Positions 8,362 through 18,400 are shown, numbered from the stretch's first letter. The stretch: DNA of 64,000 nucleotides from JBKBIP01 sp046297495 (GCA_046297495.1 JBKBIP010000015.1:62001-126000); one strand, 5' to 3'. Numbers and translations are program-made. The notes: generated by a model not told the origin, from the letters alone.

Positions 8362-9465
8362 ATGAAGGCTCGTTGCAATCGGGAAGGGTTATTGTCGGCA
8401 TGCCAATTGGCCAGCGCGGCGGTGGCGACGAAGGACGTGAAACCGATCCTGCGCAACCTGAAAGCCATTGTTGACATGGATCGCTGCACGCTCATGGCCA
8501 CGGACTTGGAGCTAGGCATCCGCATGGAGATCCGCGGCCTCACGGTTGAAGAAACGGGGGAGGCCATCCTTCCAGCAGCCCGGTTGATTGCCATTCTCCG
8601 CGAAAGTCCTGATGATGAGCTGGCGATCGAGGCCAGCGAGACGGCTTGCATAGTGCGTGGGCAATTCAATGAGTTTGAGATGCCGAGTGATGATCCGGCC
8701 AACTTCCCTGATATTCCAACCTTTGACAACGCGCAACACCATGAAATCGCGGCAGGGCCATTGCGCGAGATGGCTCGGCGCACCGTCTTCGCCACTGCCA
8801 AGGAGAGCGCCCGCTACGCCATGACTGGCGTGCTGTGGGAGTTGGAGGACCAGAAAGCCCGACTAGTGGCCACCGATGGCCGGCGCTTGGCGGTGGCCGA
8901 GGGACCAGCCGCGGCGCATGGCGGCCATGCCACGTCGGGACAAACGCATGTCGTGCCCACCAAGGCCATGACCTTGTTGGAGCGCGTCTTGCAAGATGCC
9001 GAGGAAGCGGTGCGCGTTAGCTTGCGTCCCAACGAGGCCCTGTTCCAAACCGACCGGGCCTTAATCTACAGTCGGCTGGTGGAAGGACGCTTCCCGAATT
9101 ATCGGGAGGTCTTCCCCAAGAAACAGACCACTAAGATAGCGCTGACGGTCGGCCCCTTCCTCGTTGGCGTCCGCCAAGCCGCCATCATGATCGACGAGGA
9201 AACACGGCGCGTGGTGTTCACTTTCGCCAAGGACAAGCTGACCATGCAAGCGCGAGGCGCCGAGACGGGCCGGTCGCGCGTCGAGGTGCCCATCGCGCAC
9301 GATGGCAAGGAGATCGAAATCAGTTTTGATCCGCATTACCTCATCGACATGTTGCGCATCCTGGATGCTGATATGCAATTGACGTTGGAGCTAGTTGATG
9401 GCAACAGCCCGGCGCTGTTTCGTGCGGGCAGTGATTATTCGTATGTGGTCATGCCGTTGACGTAG
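8362..9465 (+). CDS. dnaN: DNA polymerase III beta subunit (sliding clamp)
   Basis: 367 residues, normal for a bacterial beta clamp. Three-domain clamp features are visible: the N-terminal LLSACQLASAAV, the LMATDLELGIRM strand, LVATDGRRLAVAEG in domain 2, LVEGRFPNYREVFP and the C-terminal end YVVMPLT, the usual clamp ending. The ring tethers polymerase III and repair proteins to DNA. I chose ATG 8362, preceded by AAAGGA, rather than the upstream in-frame ATG at 8293, which would add 23 residues and overlaps a hairpin. It is co-oriented with dnaA and dciA, on the leading strand if oriC is where proposed. Confidence 0.93.
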   Translation: MKARCNREGLLSACQLASAAVATKDVKPILRNLKAIVDMDRCTLMATDLELGIRMEIRGLTVEETGEAILPAARLIAILRESPDDELAIEASETACIVRGQFNEFEMPSDDPANFPDIPTFDNAQHHEIAAGPLREMARRTVFATAKESARYAMTGVLWELEDQKARLVATDGRRLAVAEGPAAAHGGHATSGQTHVVPTKAMTLLERVLQDAEEAVRVSLRPNEALFQTDRALIYSRLVEGRFPNYREVFPKKQTTKIALTVGPFLVGVRQAAIMIDEETRRVVFTFAKDKLTMQARGAETGRSRVEVPIAHDGKEIEISFDPHYLIDMLRILDADMQLTLELVDGNSPALFRAGSDYSYVVMPLT

Positions 9466-9467
9466 AT

Positions 9468-9500
9468 GGTGGCGCACCGCTGGTTCGCCCGCTAAGCCGC
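9468..9500 (+). repeat. Dispersed CGCCCGCTAAAC-type repeat, copy 3
   Basis: Contains ACCGCTGGTTCGCCCGCTAA just after the dnaN stop. The minus-strand copy at 20266-20291 shares ACCGCTGG, TCGCC and GCTAA in the same order. Confidence 0.5.
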
Positions 9501-9536
9501 GCCGTTGAACCATGACACTTGATTTTCGGTGCTGTC

Positions 9537-9872
9537 ATGCCGCGATCTCCTAACCAGCGCGCGAACACCAACCCCGCTGGCCCCGAGCTGGTGGGGGAAG
9601 TCCTGAGCCGGTTGTTCGCGGCGCGGGGCTGGGGTCGGCGTCAGGAACGATTGCAATTGGAGGAAGCGTGGGCCGTCGCCGTCGGCGTGGACCACGCCCG
9701 GCAGACACGGTTGGGCTCCATCAAGCGCGGCATCCTAGAAGTGCAGGTCGCCAATGCCGTGTTGATGCAGGAGCTGGCCCACTTCCATAAACGTCGTCTG
9801 TTGGATGAGCTGCGACGACAGTTGCCGCGCCTGTCAATCCGCGACCTGCGTTTCCGCGCGGGAACGTGGTAG
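9537..9872 (+). CDS. dciA: DUF721/DciA-type replicative helicase-associated protein
   Basis: 111 residues of the DUF721 family, with the pattern LxxLFAARGWGRR, a central W-x-x-A-VG, then LEVQVANAVLMQELAHFHKRRLLDELR. DUF721 proteins (DciA) interact with and help load the DnaB helicase in bacteria without DnaC or DnaI; that role is known for the family and inferred here. The position between dnaN and gyrB, where recF often sits, agrees. ATG 9537 is preferred to the in-frame TTG at 9519. With DnaA lacking its N-terminal domain, DciA may matter more for helicase recruitment. Confidence 0.8.
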   Translation: MPRSPNQRANTNPAGPELVGEVLSRLFAARGWGRRQERLQLEEAWAVAVGVDHARQTRLGSIKRGILEVQVANAVLMQELAHFHKRRLLDELRRQLPRLSIRDLRFRAGTW

Positions 9873-9890
9873 ATGAAAATGTTACTTTTA

Positions 9891-9935
9891 GATTCATCGT
9901 TTCGCGCGGGAGCCGCCCGCGTGAAACGATGAATC
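9891..9935. repeat. REP hairpin family A, copy 1
   Basis: GATTCATCGTTTCGCGCGGG pairs over 20 positions with the right arm; one G-T pair is the only deviation. It lies 18 nt after dciA and before gyrB. Sister copies are at 28358-28400, 29988-30035 and, with altered stem, 57694-57740. Confidence 0.7.
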
Positions 9936-9980
9936 CATGCTCGGTGGTTTTCCGAGCAGCACCGCTAAAGGATAGAACTC

Positions 9981-12509
9981 ATGAATGAAGAACACGTTGC
10001 GTTAGTGACTGAAGAGCAGACTCCCCTTCAACCGAGTGTTTATGACGTTGCCGAGGAATACGACGCGGAGAATGTGCAAATCTTCCGCGACACGGCCCAC
10101 ATCCGGCAGCGGCCCGGCATGTATATCGGCAACGTCGCTTCCAGTGGTTTACATCATCTGGTGTATGAGTTGGTGTATAACAGCGTGGACGAGGCCCTGG
10201 CAGGTCATTGCAGGACCATTCATGTCAAGATCAACGTCGATGGCAGCGTCTCCGTGGGGGACGATGGCCGGGGAATTCCCGTCGAAGAACACCCGGAGGC
10301 CAAACGCCCCACGTTGGAAGTCGTCATGACCACGGTGGGAGCCGGCGCCAAGTTCGACAAGAGCACGTATAAGGTGTCCGCTGGTCTGCACGGCATTGGC
10401 ACCAAGGCCGTCACCGCGTTGAGCGACTGGGTCGAGGCCGAGGTGCGCCGCAATGGGCGTGTCTATGTCCAGGAGTACGAGCGCGGCAAGCCGATCACCG
10501 AGGTCAAGGACATCGGCGCCGCCGCCGGCGGGCGGTCCGGCACCAAGATCACCTTCCACCCCGACCCGGAAATCTTCCACGACGCCACCTTCGACTACGA
10601 TACGCTGGAGGTGCGCCTGCGCGAGCTGGCTTTCCTCAACAAGGGACTGGGGATCAAGCTCACGGATGAGCGTACCGGCAAGGAGGAGATGTTCAAGTAT
10701 GACGGCGGCATTGCCGAGTTCGTCGAGTACCTGAATCGCTCCGAGGAAGTATTGCACAAGCCCATTTACCTGGAAAAGACCGTCGATCACGTGCGCGTCG
10801 AGGTGGCCATGCAGTACACCACCTCCGACGAGGAGCGCGTGCGCTGCTACGCCAACAACGCCTACAACTCGGTCGGCGGCACGCACCTGAGCGGCTTCCG
10901 CGCCGCCCTGACGCGCACCTTGAACACTTACGGCAACAAGGAAAATCTCTTCAAGGCGGACCTGACCCCCATCGGCGAGGACTTCCGCGAAGGGTTGACC
11001 ACCATCATCAGCGTGTACGTCCCCGAACCGCAGTTGGAGGCCCAAACGAAAATCCGCCTCAACAATCCCGAAGTGGAAGGGATTGTCGCCAGTGTCGTCA
11101 ACGAATTGCTGAGCACGTACTTGGAGGAAAACCCCAAGGATGCTCAGAAGATCATGAAGAAAGTCATCTTGGCGGCGGAAGCCCGCGAGGCGGCGGCCAA
11201 GGCCAAGAAGGCCCTCAAGGAACGTAAGAACATCCTCAGCGGCAACGGCCTGCCCGGCAAGCTCATGGATTGCACCAGCCGCGACCGGGACGAATCGGAG
11301 CTGTTCATCGTCGAAGGTGGATCCGCCGGCGGCTCGGCCGACAATGGCCGCAATCGCATGGTCCAGGCCATTTTGCCTCTGCGCGGCAAGGTGCTCAACG
11401 TCGAGAAGGCCCGCCCGGAAAAAGTGCTCAGCAATGAGGAGATCTGCAACCTGATCTCCGCCGTCGGCATCGACATCGGCAACGCCGAGGATGTCTCCAA
11501 GCGCCGCTACGGCAAGATCGTGCTGCTGACCGACGCCGACGTGGACGGTCAGCACATCCGCACCTTGCTGCTGACATTCTTCTATCGCCAGATGCAAAAG
11601 CTAATCGAGGGGGGCTACGTCTTCGTGGCCCGGCCGCCGTTGTTCAAGGTGACGCAGAAGAAGAACTTCCGCTATGTGCAGACCGCCGAGGAGATGGCCC
11701 GCGAGCTGATGGAGCGCGGTCTCGATGGCACCCGCTTGTCGGCCGTTCCACGGGACGCGCCGGCCGGCGCGGAACCGGCCCTCTACGAAGGGGATCGGCT
11801 CAAGGAACTGCTCGCCGTCCTGGATGAATTGGAGGGCGCGCTCGTCATCCTGGAGCGGCGCGGCATCACCATTGCCAATTTCCTGCACCAGCTCAAGGAC
11901 GGCAAGCTGCCCGCTTACCGGGCGCTACTCGGCGGCCATGAACATTGGTTCTTCAGTCTGGAAGAGGTGGAGCGCTTCCGCGTCGAACAGCAACAGAGTC
12001 TGGGTCAAGACCTGGTGGTTCCCGACGAGGAAAGCGGCGCCACCAACGGCAATAGCCACGCCAAGGCCTTCTCAGTGCAAGAGCTGCACGAGGTGCGCGG
12101 CGTCAATCGCGGTCTGGAGAAGCTACGTTCCTTCCACCTCGACCCCCATGACCTGGTGCCCGCGCCGCGCATCGCCGGCCGCGAGCCGCTGCCGCGCTTC
12201 TTCCTGGAGACGGGCGACCGCCGCCACCAGCTGCCCCACCTGCGCGACCTGGTCAGTGAGATCCGTAAGCTCGGCGAACGCGGCCTGACCATCACCCGCT
12301 TCAAGGGGCTAGGGGAAATGGACGGCGAGGAGTTGTGGGAAACCACCCTCGACCCCGCCAAGCGCACCCTCCTGCAAGTCCAACTCGAAGATGCCCTCAA
12401 AGCCGACGAGATGTTCCGCGTCCTCATGGGCGAGAAAGTCGAACCCCGCCGCGAATTCATCCAGAAACACGCCCTGGAGGTAAAGGATATTGACTATCAC
12501 GGGGCGTGA
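9981..12509 (+). CDS. gyrB: DNA gyrase subunit B
   Basis: 842 residues. GHKL ATPase marks are YNSVDEAL and DDGRGIPV near 70-105, then the transducer domain. The TOPRIM part has EGGSAGGSA with the catalytic Glu, PLRGKVLNVEKAR and TDADVDGQHIRT. The C-terminal motif RFKGLGEMDGEELW is present. It supplies the ATPase and strand-passage half of gyrase with GyrA, introducing negative supercoils. The region about 575-740 is longer than in short gyrases and includes a stretch with DEESGATNGNSHAKA; insertions here are known in other GyrB proteins. AAGGA precedes the ATG. Confidence 0.95.
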   Translation: MNEEHVALVTEEQTPLQPSVYDVAEEYDAENVQIFRDTAHIRQRPGMYIGNVASSGLHHLVYELVYNSVDEALAGHCRTIHVKINVDGSVSVGDDGRGIPVEEHPEAKRPTLEVVMTTVGAGAKFDKSTYKVSAGLHGIGTKAVTALSDWVEAEVRRNGRVYVQEYERGKPITEVKDIGAAAGGRSGTKITFHPDPEIFHDATFDYDTLEVRLRELAFLNKGLGIKLTDERTGKEEMFKYDGGIAEFVEYLNRSEEVLHKPIYLEKTVDHVRVEVAMQYTTSDEERVRCYANNAYNSVGGTHLSGFRAALTRTLNTYGNKENLFKADLTPIGEDFREGLTTIISVYVPEPQLEAQTKIRLNNPEVEGIVASVVNELLSTYLEENPKDAQKIMKKVILAAEAREAAAKAKKALKERKNILSGNGLPGKLMDCTSRDRDESELFIVEGGSAGGSADNGRNRMVQAILPLRGKVLNVEKARPEKVLSNEEICNLISAVGIDIGNAEDVSKRRYGKIVLLTDADVDGQHIRTLLLTFFYRQMQKLIEGGYVFVARPPLFKVTQKKNFRYVQTAEEMARELMERGLDGTRLSAVPRDAPAGAEPALYEGDRLKELLAVLDELEGALVILERRGITIANFLHQLKDGKLPAYRALLGGHEHWFFSLEEVERFRVEQQQSLGQDLVVPDEESGATNGNSHAKAFSVQELHEVRGVNRGLEKLRSFHLDPHDLVPAPRIAGREPLPRFFLETGDRRHQLPHLRDLVSEIRKLGERGLTITRFKGLGEMDGEELWETTLDPAKRTLLQVQLEDALKADEMFRVLMGEKVEPRREFIQKHALEVKDIDYHGA

Positions 12510-12561
12510 GGTTGCCACATAATTAAAGGTTCTTCCGTTTTGAAGCGGCAGGGTGGCCAGA

Positions 12562-12581
12562 GTATGGCACGGATGCCATAC
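12562..12581. terminator. Hairpin between convergent gyrB and sucB
   Basis: GTATGGCA and TGCCATAC form a perfect 8-bp stem with a CGGA loop in the gap between the two converging genes. There is no T-run, so termination is inferred from position only. Confidence 0.3.
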
Positions 12582-12699
12582 CCCGGTGAAGCATCCGTCA
12601 ACTATTCACTGTCCCGCCCCTATCGACTACACTGGGTCTTGCTGACTGGTCGGGCAGTCCACACCTGCAAAATGACACAGGTTATAGACGCTTCACCGC

Positions 12700-13962
12700 T
12701 CATATCTCCAGTAATAGCCGTTCGGGGTTCTCGATGCACTCCTTGATGCGGACCAGGAACAGCACGGCTTCTCGGCCATCGATGAGGCGGTGGTCGTAGG
12801 AGAGGGCCACGTACATCATGGGGCGAATCACGATTCGGTCTTGGACCACGACGGGGCGCTTGTGGATGGCGTGCATGCCCAGGATGCCGGTCTGGGGCGT
12901 GTTGAGAATGGGGGTCGAGAGCAGCGAGCCAAAGATGCCGCCGTTGGTGATGGTGAAGGTTCCACCCTGCAAGTCATCGACGCTAATCTTGCCTTGGCGG
13001 GCCTTGGCGGCCAACTCGGCGAGGGTGCGCTCGATGGCGGCGAAGTTCAGGCGGTCGGCATCGCGCAGCACCGGCACCAGCAAGCCGCGCTCCGTGCTGA
13101 CCGCGACACCGATATGATAATAGTGATGCTGGACGATGTCTGGGCCGTCGATGCGGGCGTTCACCAGCGGAAACGCCTTCAGGGCCTCGATGCTGGCCCG
13201 GACGAAGAAGGACATGAAGCCGAGCGCGACGCCGTGCTGGTCCTGGAACCGCTGCTTGTGCCGCTGGCGCCAGTCGATGACGGCGCTCATGTCGATTTCG
13301 TTGAACGTGGTCAGCGTGGCCGTGGTATGTTGGGCGGCGACCAGCCGTTCGGCGATGCGCTGACGAATGCCGGTCATGCGCTGGCGCGTCTCACGCGGGC
13401 TGGTCTCGGCGGGTGAGCGTGTCTCGGCGTCCAGCCCCGGCGGCGGCGGTGTCCAGGGGGCGGGGGCGGGCGTCCGTTCTGGCTCCGGCTTAGCTGGCTC
13501 CGGCTGGTCCGCTTTGGGCTGGGAGCGTTCCAGATAGGCGAGCACGTCCTCCTTGGTGATGCGGCCCCCCTGCCCACTATCGGCCAAGCGGCGCACGTCG
13601 ATATTCTTGGCGGCCGCCAGCCGGCGCGCGGCGGGGGAGAGCGGCGGCGCGGTGGATGAGGCGGGAGACGCGGCGTCGGCCTCGGCGGCACGCTTCGGCG
13701 GCCGCGCGGCGGGTTTCTCCGCTGCCGGCGCAGGATCGATAGTCCCCACGACGGCGCCGATGGCCACCGTTTCTCCTTCGGGAACCGTGATGCGCAGCTG
13801 GCCGCTCGCCGGCGCGGGGATTTCCGTCGTCGCCTTATCCGTCTCCAGCTCTAACAACGGTTCATCCTCGCGGACGGTGGCGCCGTCCGGCTTCAACCAA
13901 CGTGAGACGATGCCTTCCGTGATCGATTCACCAACGGACGGTACTTGAATGTCAATGGCCAT
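12700..13962 (-). CDS. sucB: Dihydrolipoyllysine succinyltransferase, 2-oxoglutarate dehydrogenase E2
   Basis: 420 residues. The lipoyl domain (1-80) carries the lipoylation motif ETDKATTEI, with the modified Lys. A Pro/Ala linker follows, then the peripheral subunit-binding domain near 108-145 (SPAARRLAA, GRITKEDVLAYL), another linker, and the acyltransferase domain from about 195. The active site ALSYDHRLIDGREA carries the catalytic His and Asp. The ending PERLLLEI is typical of SucB/OdhB. It transfers succinyl groups to CoA in the TCA cycle. E1 and E3 genes are not in the window. It sits downstream of the peroxiredoxin gene on the same strand, with a 250-nt gap. Confidence 0.9.
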   Translation of the reverse strand: MAIDIQVPSVGESITEGIVSRWLKPDGATVREDEPLLELETDKATTEIPAPASGQLRITVPEGETVAIGAVVGTIDPAPAAEKPAARPPKRAAEADAASPASSTAPPLSPAARRLAAAKNIDVRRLADSGQGGRITKEDVLAYLERSQPKADQPEPAKPEPERTPAPAPWTPPPPGLDAETRSPAETSPRETRQRMTGIRQRIAERLVAAQHTTATLTTFNEIDMSAVIDWRQRHKQRFQDQHGVALGFMSFFVRASIEALKAFPLVNARIDGPDIVQHHYYHIGVAVSTERGLLVPVLRDADRLNFAAIERTLAELAAKARQGKISVDDLQGGTFTITNGGIFGSLLSTPILNTPQTGILGMHAIHKRPVVVQDRIVIRPMMYVALSYDHRLIDGREAVLFLVRIKECIENPERLLLEI

Positions 13963-14088
13963 GATGGGGTCAAACCTTGTGGATGGTTCTGGGCCTGGTA
14001 TTGTTCTCGATTGAGGTCTGTTTCACTCAACTATAATAATAGAGTGAGGGCGGTTTCATTCCACTTCAAACACTTGTTTGAGGGCAAT

Positions 14089-14118
14089 AGGGGGGTGAGG
14101 TGGAATGGAACAATGAAA
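14089..14118 (-). repeat. 30-bp dispersed repeat, copy 1
   Basis: Read on the minus strand it matches 22114-22143 at 29 of 30 positions; both contain TTGTTCCATTCCACC. It lies in the gap upstream of sucB. Confidence 0.5.
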
Positions 14119-14211
14119 AGCAACTAAACCTCACGGCGGTCCTTATCTCAAGGTATGTCGCCGCCCTGGAGAGGGGATTTGGATAGGATTGCAGCGAGCG
14201 GGGGGCTGGAT

Positions 14212-14784
14212 TCATGGGACGGCAGCGCTGCCGCTGGTCCGCAGGGCGTGCAGCAAGTCGGCCACGGCGGGGCGGTCGGTGGCGGTGGCGCTGCGGTAGG
14301 CGTAGAGGAGACGGCGTTGCGGATCGAGGACGAAATCGCCGCCGAGCTGCAGGAAATCCTCTTCGTCGAGGGGCTTTTGCACCTTGCCCCCTCGGAACAG
14401 CATTTTGGTGTAGTCGAACAGGCTGCGCGGCGACAGGATGGAGAGCCAAGAGGTCCGGCCCAAACCCAAGAGGCGATAGGCGGTCATGTCTGGGTCGGTC
14501 ACCACGTCGCACGGCAGGGGGTAATGGCGTAGATAAGCGGCGGCCTTGGCGGGGGGCGTGAAGCTAACCGCCAGCACGCGGCCCCCCAGCCGGTCGATTT
14601 CCGCTTGGTGTTCCAGCACCTCGCCGAGGTGCACGCGGCAAGCCATTCAGGCCAGATGACGCAGGAAGATCAGCAGCAACGGCCGATCGCAAAATTCCGA
14701 CAAGCGCGCTGGCGTGTCATCGGGGCGGCGGAACTCCAAATCGGGAACCTGGTCCCCTACTTGCGGCGCGCTGGATATGGTCAT
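14212..14784 (-). CDS. SelU/AhpC-TSA_2-like peroxiredoxin, probable selenoprotein (UGA = Sec)
   Basis: 190 residues if an in-frame TGA at 14649-14647 is read as selenocysteine. Residues 1-45 (ATG 14784) form a thioredoxin-like strand ending LIFLRHLA. Residue 46 is the TGA and residue 49 is Cys, giving UxxC where relatives have CxxC. The frame then continues with VHLGEVLEH, DVVTDPDMTAYRLLGLG and LQLGGDFVLDP (about 145-155), marks of the AhpC-TSA_2 family that includes eukaryotic SelU/PRXL2. A hairpin with a G-rich loop lies 15-31 nt after the TGA. The likely job is thiol or peroxide redox chemistry. The start is 6 nt after the FHA stop, suggesting coupled translation. The alternative, a nonsense mutation, would have to hit the catalytic Cys codon exactly. 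Conventional annotation would call only 14212-14646. Confidence 0.72.
14616..14632 (-). promoter_or_regulatory. Candidate bacterial SECIS hairpin
   Basis: On the minus strand GCACCTC, loop GGC, GAGGTGC: a perfect 7-bp stem beginning 15 nt after the in-frame TGA, with loop Gs at +22 and +23. Bacterial SECIS elements have a short apical stem with G in the first loop positions at about 16-37 nt after UGA, so position and loop fit. Confidence 0.55.
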
Positions 14785-14790
14785 GGGACG

Positions 14791-15255
14791 TCATCGAAGG
14801 GGTGGCTTCTCGTCATTTTCATACACGTCGGGCAAGAGGTTGGGCTTCACGTTCAACGGCGGCGCAGCGCCATTATTTTCCTTCGCCCCCTGGGAGCTGA
14901 GACGCCGCAACAGCTCGCCCACGTCCTTGGCGTCCATCTGTTGCGTGTGGTCCTCCACGGCAGCCGCTTCGCCGGGGCCGAATTCGACGCGATATTCAAA
15001 GCCAGCGATGCTCAGTTGGTCGTTGGCCAGTAAGGCGGCCCGGCGGATGCGCTGACCATTGACGCGCGTGCCGTTGGTGCTACCTAAGTCGCGCAGCAAG
15101 AGCATGCCATCAGTCTTGACGATGACGCAATGCAGCTTGGAAATGCTCTTGTGATCAATGCGGAAGTCGCAGTCCTCCCGTCGCCCCACGAGCGTCAAAT
15201 CCTTGTGCAGAACCACCGCCGGTCCACCAGTCAAGGGAGAGAGTTGGGCGCGCAT
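14791..15255 (-). CDS. FHA-domain phosphopeptide-binding protein
   Basis: About 154 residues. The FHA domain spans roughly 10-90, with GRREDCDFRI, SISKLHC (the conserved Ser and His that shape the phosphothreonine pocket) and LGSTNGTRVNG. The tail of about 60 residues is acidic and Pro-rich, likely disordered. FHA domains bind phosphothreonine proteins, so a Ser/Thr kinase partner is expected; one is encoded at 20308-21696 but is not linked in an operon. I chose ATG 15255 because GAGG lies 5 nt upstream; an upstream in-frame start at 15285 is possible. The peroxiredoxin gene follows after 6 nt. Confidence 0.75.
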   Translation of the reverse strand: MRAQLSPLTGGPAVVLHKDLTLVGRREDCDFRIDHKSISKLHCVIVKTDGMLLLRDLGSTNGTRVNGQRIRRAALLANDQLSIAGFEYRVEFGPGEAAAVEDHTQQMDAKDVGELLRRLSSQGAKENNGAAPPLNVKPNLLPDVYENDEKPPLR

Positions 15256-15420
15256 GCGCACCTCATTTCGACGAGCGAGAACCAATCAGATCTATAAATT
15301 ACCGGGCATCTTTCAATATAATCAGTGGGATTCCGGTTGCCAAAAGATTTCCCACGCGAAGGCAACGATGAACCTCCTGCCAAGCCCTAACCGAGATATT
15401 CCTCATTCCTCGTTCCTCGT

Positions 15421-18400
15421 TCAGCCGGTGAACACGCCTCCCCGGAAGGCTTCGTCGAAGGCGAAGAAGCTGTCAATGAGATTCAGCGTCAGGCCATCGA
15501 AGGTGGTGATGTGCGGTTCCGCTCCTGGCCCCGCGCCGGCGACGATGCGGGCGATGCCGTCGCCGCGATCCACGGTGGCGACGCGCACGCCGCCGCGAAA
15601 GCTCATGGCGAAGGGGAACAATTGCCGCTGGAAATTGCCGCCGCCGTCGAAGATGCGGACATCGGGATTGGCCCCCGCGCCGGCGCCGGTGATGATGTCG
15701 GCGATGCCATTGCCATCCACATCCCCCACCGCGACGAAGACGCCCCCTCGGAAACCGATGTCATAAGCCATGAAATTAAACAACGGCGAGAGGCTGATCA
15801 GGATGTCGAAGACGCGGACATCGGGATTGGCCCCCGCGCCGGCGCCGGTGATGATTTGGGCGCGGCCATTGCCCAGCACCGGCCCCGCCGCCACGTGGAC
15901 GCCCCCTCGGAAGCCGGCGTCGTAAGCGAAGAAGGAGGCCAGCAGCGCCCCCGTCTGGCCGCTGAAGACCACGACATGGGGATTGGCCCCCGGTCCCGCT
16001 CCCACGATGATGTCGGCGAAGCCGTCGCCGTTGACATCCCCCGCCGCGACGTTGACACCGCCGCGAAAACCGGCGTCGAAGGCGAAGAAACTTCCCAACG
16101 CGCCTTCCAACGGCGTGAAGTTCACGCCGGAGAAAACCCGTACATGGGGATTGGCTCCCGGTCCCGCTCCCACGATGATGTCATTGACGCCGTCGCCGTT
16201 CACGTCGCCGACCGCCACCGTCACGCCGCCGCGGAAGCCCGCGTCGAAGGCCAGGAAGCTGGCGATCAGCTGGCCAGAGGCGTCATAAACATTGACGTTC
16301 GGCGCGCCACCGGGTCCGGCTCCGACGGCAAAGATGGGGCTGGCCGCCGGCACCGCGGGGATCACGGTTTGAATCTGGGGAGCGGAGGTGCTGGCGGCGA
16401 AATTTTCCGACTCCAGGTAGCGAGCGGTGATACTGAGCGTGCCGGAGGGCAGATTGGTCGTGGTGAAGGTGGCCACGCCGTTCTCATTCAGAATGGCGCT
16501 GCCTAGCAGCATAGCCCCGGCGAAGAATTCCACGATGCCGGTCGGCACCGCGAAGGTGGAAGTGACCGTGGCCTGGAAGATGACCAGTTGGCCTTGCGTC
16601 GAGGGATTGGGGAAACCCGGATCGAGGGTGGTCTGGGTCTCGACCTGGACCGCTTCCAACGTCACGTTGTTATTCAGATAGGAAATGCGCATCGCTCGGC
16701 CACCGACATTGAGGATGTCTCCTTCGTTCAAGCCGTTGAAAATGCCGGTGACGCCCCCCGTCGTTTGAATGATCGTGAAGACGTCTCCCACGTTGGGGTT
16801 GAAGTTGTTCACGAAATTGGCTTGCAGGACGGCGGTGCCCAAATCCAGGATACCGGTGACATTCAATTGATCCATCTCCGTGCCGGGGATCGTGCCCCCC
16901 AGCTCGGCGACGAACACGGTGAATTGATTGAAGGTGCTGTCTCCCTCGACGTTGAGGATGCCCAGGAAATCGAGGCCGGTGTTGCCCGGCGCGATGAAGC
17001 CGCCGGTGGCGTTGATGGGGCCGATGGTGCCGGCCGTCGCTCCCACGCCGCCGCCGAGCGTGCCATTGGAGATTTGAAACGTGCTGCTGCTCGTGGTGCC
17101 GTTGATGAGCAGCGTGCCGTTGTCAATCTCGGTGATCCCCGAATAGGTGTTGTCGCCGTTGAGGGTGAACTCGCCGCTGCCGGTCTTGCGCAGGTTGCCG
17201 TTGGCGCCGATGATCGTGCCATCGAACTCGAAGGGGAAGGCGATGTTGTTGTCGATGGTCAACTGTCCCTGTTCGATGTCCACGGTGCCGTTGCCGGACA
17301 ACCCGAAGATGGTTTCGGTGATGCCCGTCATGTCCAGCAGGCCATCGACCGTCACGGCCCCGGTGTCGGCGATTTGGTTGTTCTGAGCCAAGGTGACGGA
17401 AGCGCCGGTTTGGATGATCAGGTTGCCGGGAATAGCCACGTCCCCGTTGTTCAGCGTGACGGCGACCCCGGTCTCGACCGTGGTATCCCCCACGAAGTTG
17501 TTGGGAACCAGGTTGGGATTGGCCAAGATGATCTGGGCGTCGTTGGTGCCGTCCAGGTTCAGCGCGCCAGTCCCCGAAATGGGGCCAGTGATGGTCAACG
17601 CCGCGGTGTTCGAGGTGCCGCCGAAGAAGGTCGTGTTACCTTGCAAGTCGATGGGGCCGCCGTAGGTCACGAGAGAATTGTCGGCATTGAACAAGGCCCC
17701 GCCGTTGACCCCCCCTGCGCCCGTGATGGACAAAGGATTGACGATGGATACGACCTGGCCAGCATTGTTTTGTAGACCCAAGGCCGCGCCGTCGGCCACC
17801 GTGACCTGATTGGCGCCGTTGCCCAAGCCGGCATCGTCGCCGACGATGACGCTGCCGGCGTTGATGTTCACCGCACCGGTGAAGCTGTTGGCGCCGTTGA
17901 GTTCGGTACTGCCGGTGCCGCTCTGGGTCAAGTCGCCGCTGCCGCTGATGGCGGCGTCGATGCGCAGCGTCCCCGCCCCGTCGAAGGCCAGGTTATTCCC
18001 ATCCAAGTCGATGGAGTTATCCAGTACGACCGTCTCCCCAGCGGTGGTCACGGTGAAGGTCTGCGCCGCGCCCAGGGTGATGGCATTGTTGATTGTGTTG
18101 GTCGTGCCGTTGGAGCTGTTCGAGGTGATGCCCGCGTCCAGCGTGAAGCCGCTGCCGTTGATCAAATAGCTGCCGTTCCCCTCGAACGTGATGGTATTCA
18201 CCACGGTGATGACGCCGTCGTTGGTGCTGGTGAAATTGCCAGGAACCGTGGCGACCGTGTTGAACACCAAGTCGTCGCCATCTTGAATCACCGCCGTCGA
18301 ATCGCTGCCGTCGGCGTTCAAGCTCCAGTTCGTGGTGCCGGCGACAGCGGCGGTCCAATCCGCCAATCCCGTCGCTCCCGTCCAGAACAGCGTATCCAAC

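Noticed and set aside
10149..11597. Long open frame (482 codons) antisense to gyrB
   Set aside because: It is a by-product of high GC codon use in gyrB; composition is biased and no family is recognisable.
14212..14646. A short peroxiredoxin gene starting at 14646, or a pseudogene
   Set aside because: This would discard the matching N-terminal half in the same frame. A stop falling exactly on the catalytic Cys codon, followed by a SECIS-like hairpin, is better explained by Sec; the pseudogene option stays open.
15511..17775. Two long plus-strand open frames opposite the FG-GAP surface protein
   Set aside because: Shadows of the repeat-rich coding strand; their repeats mirror the FG-GAP and strand repeats.
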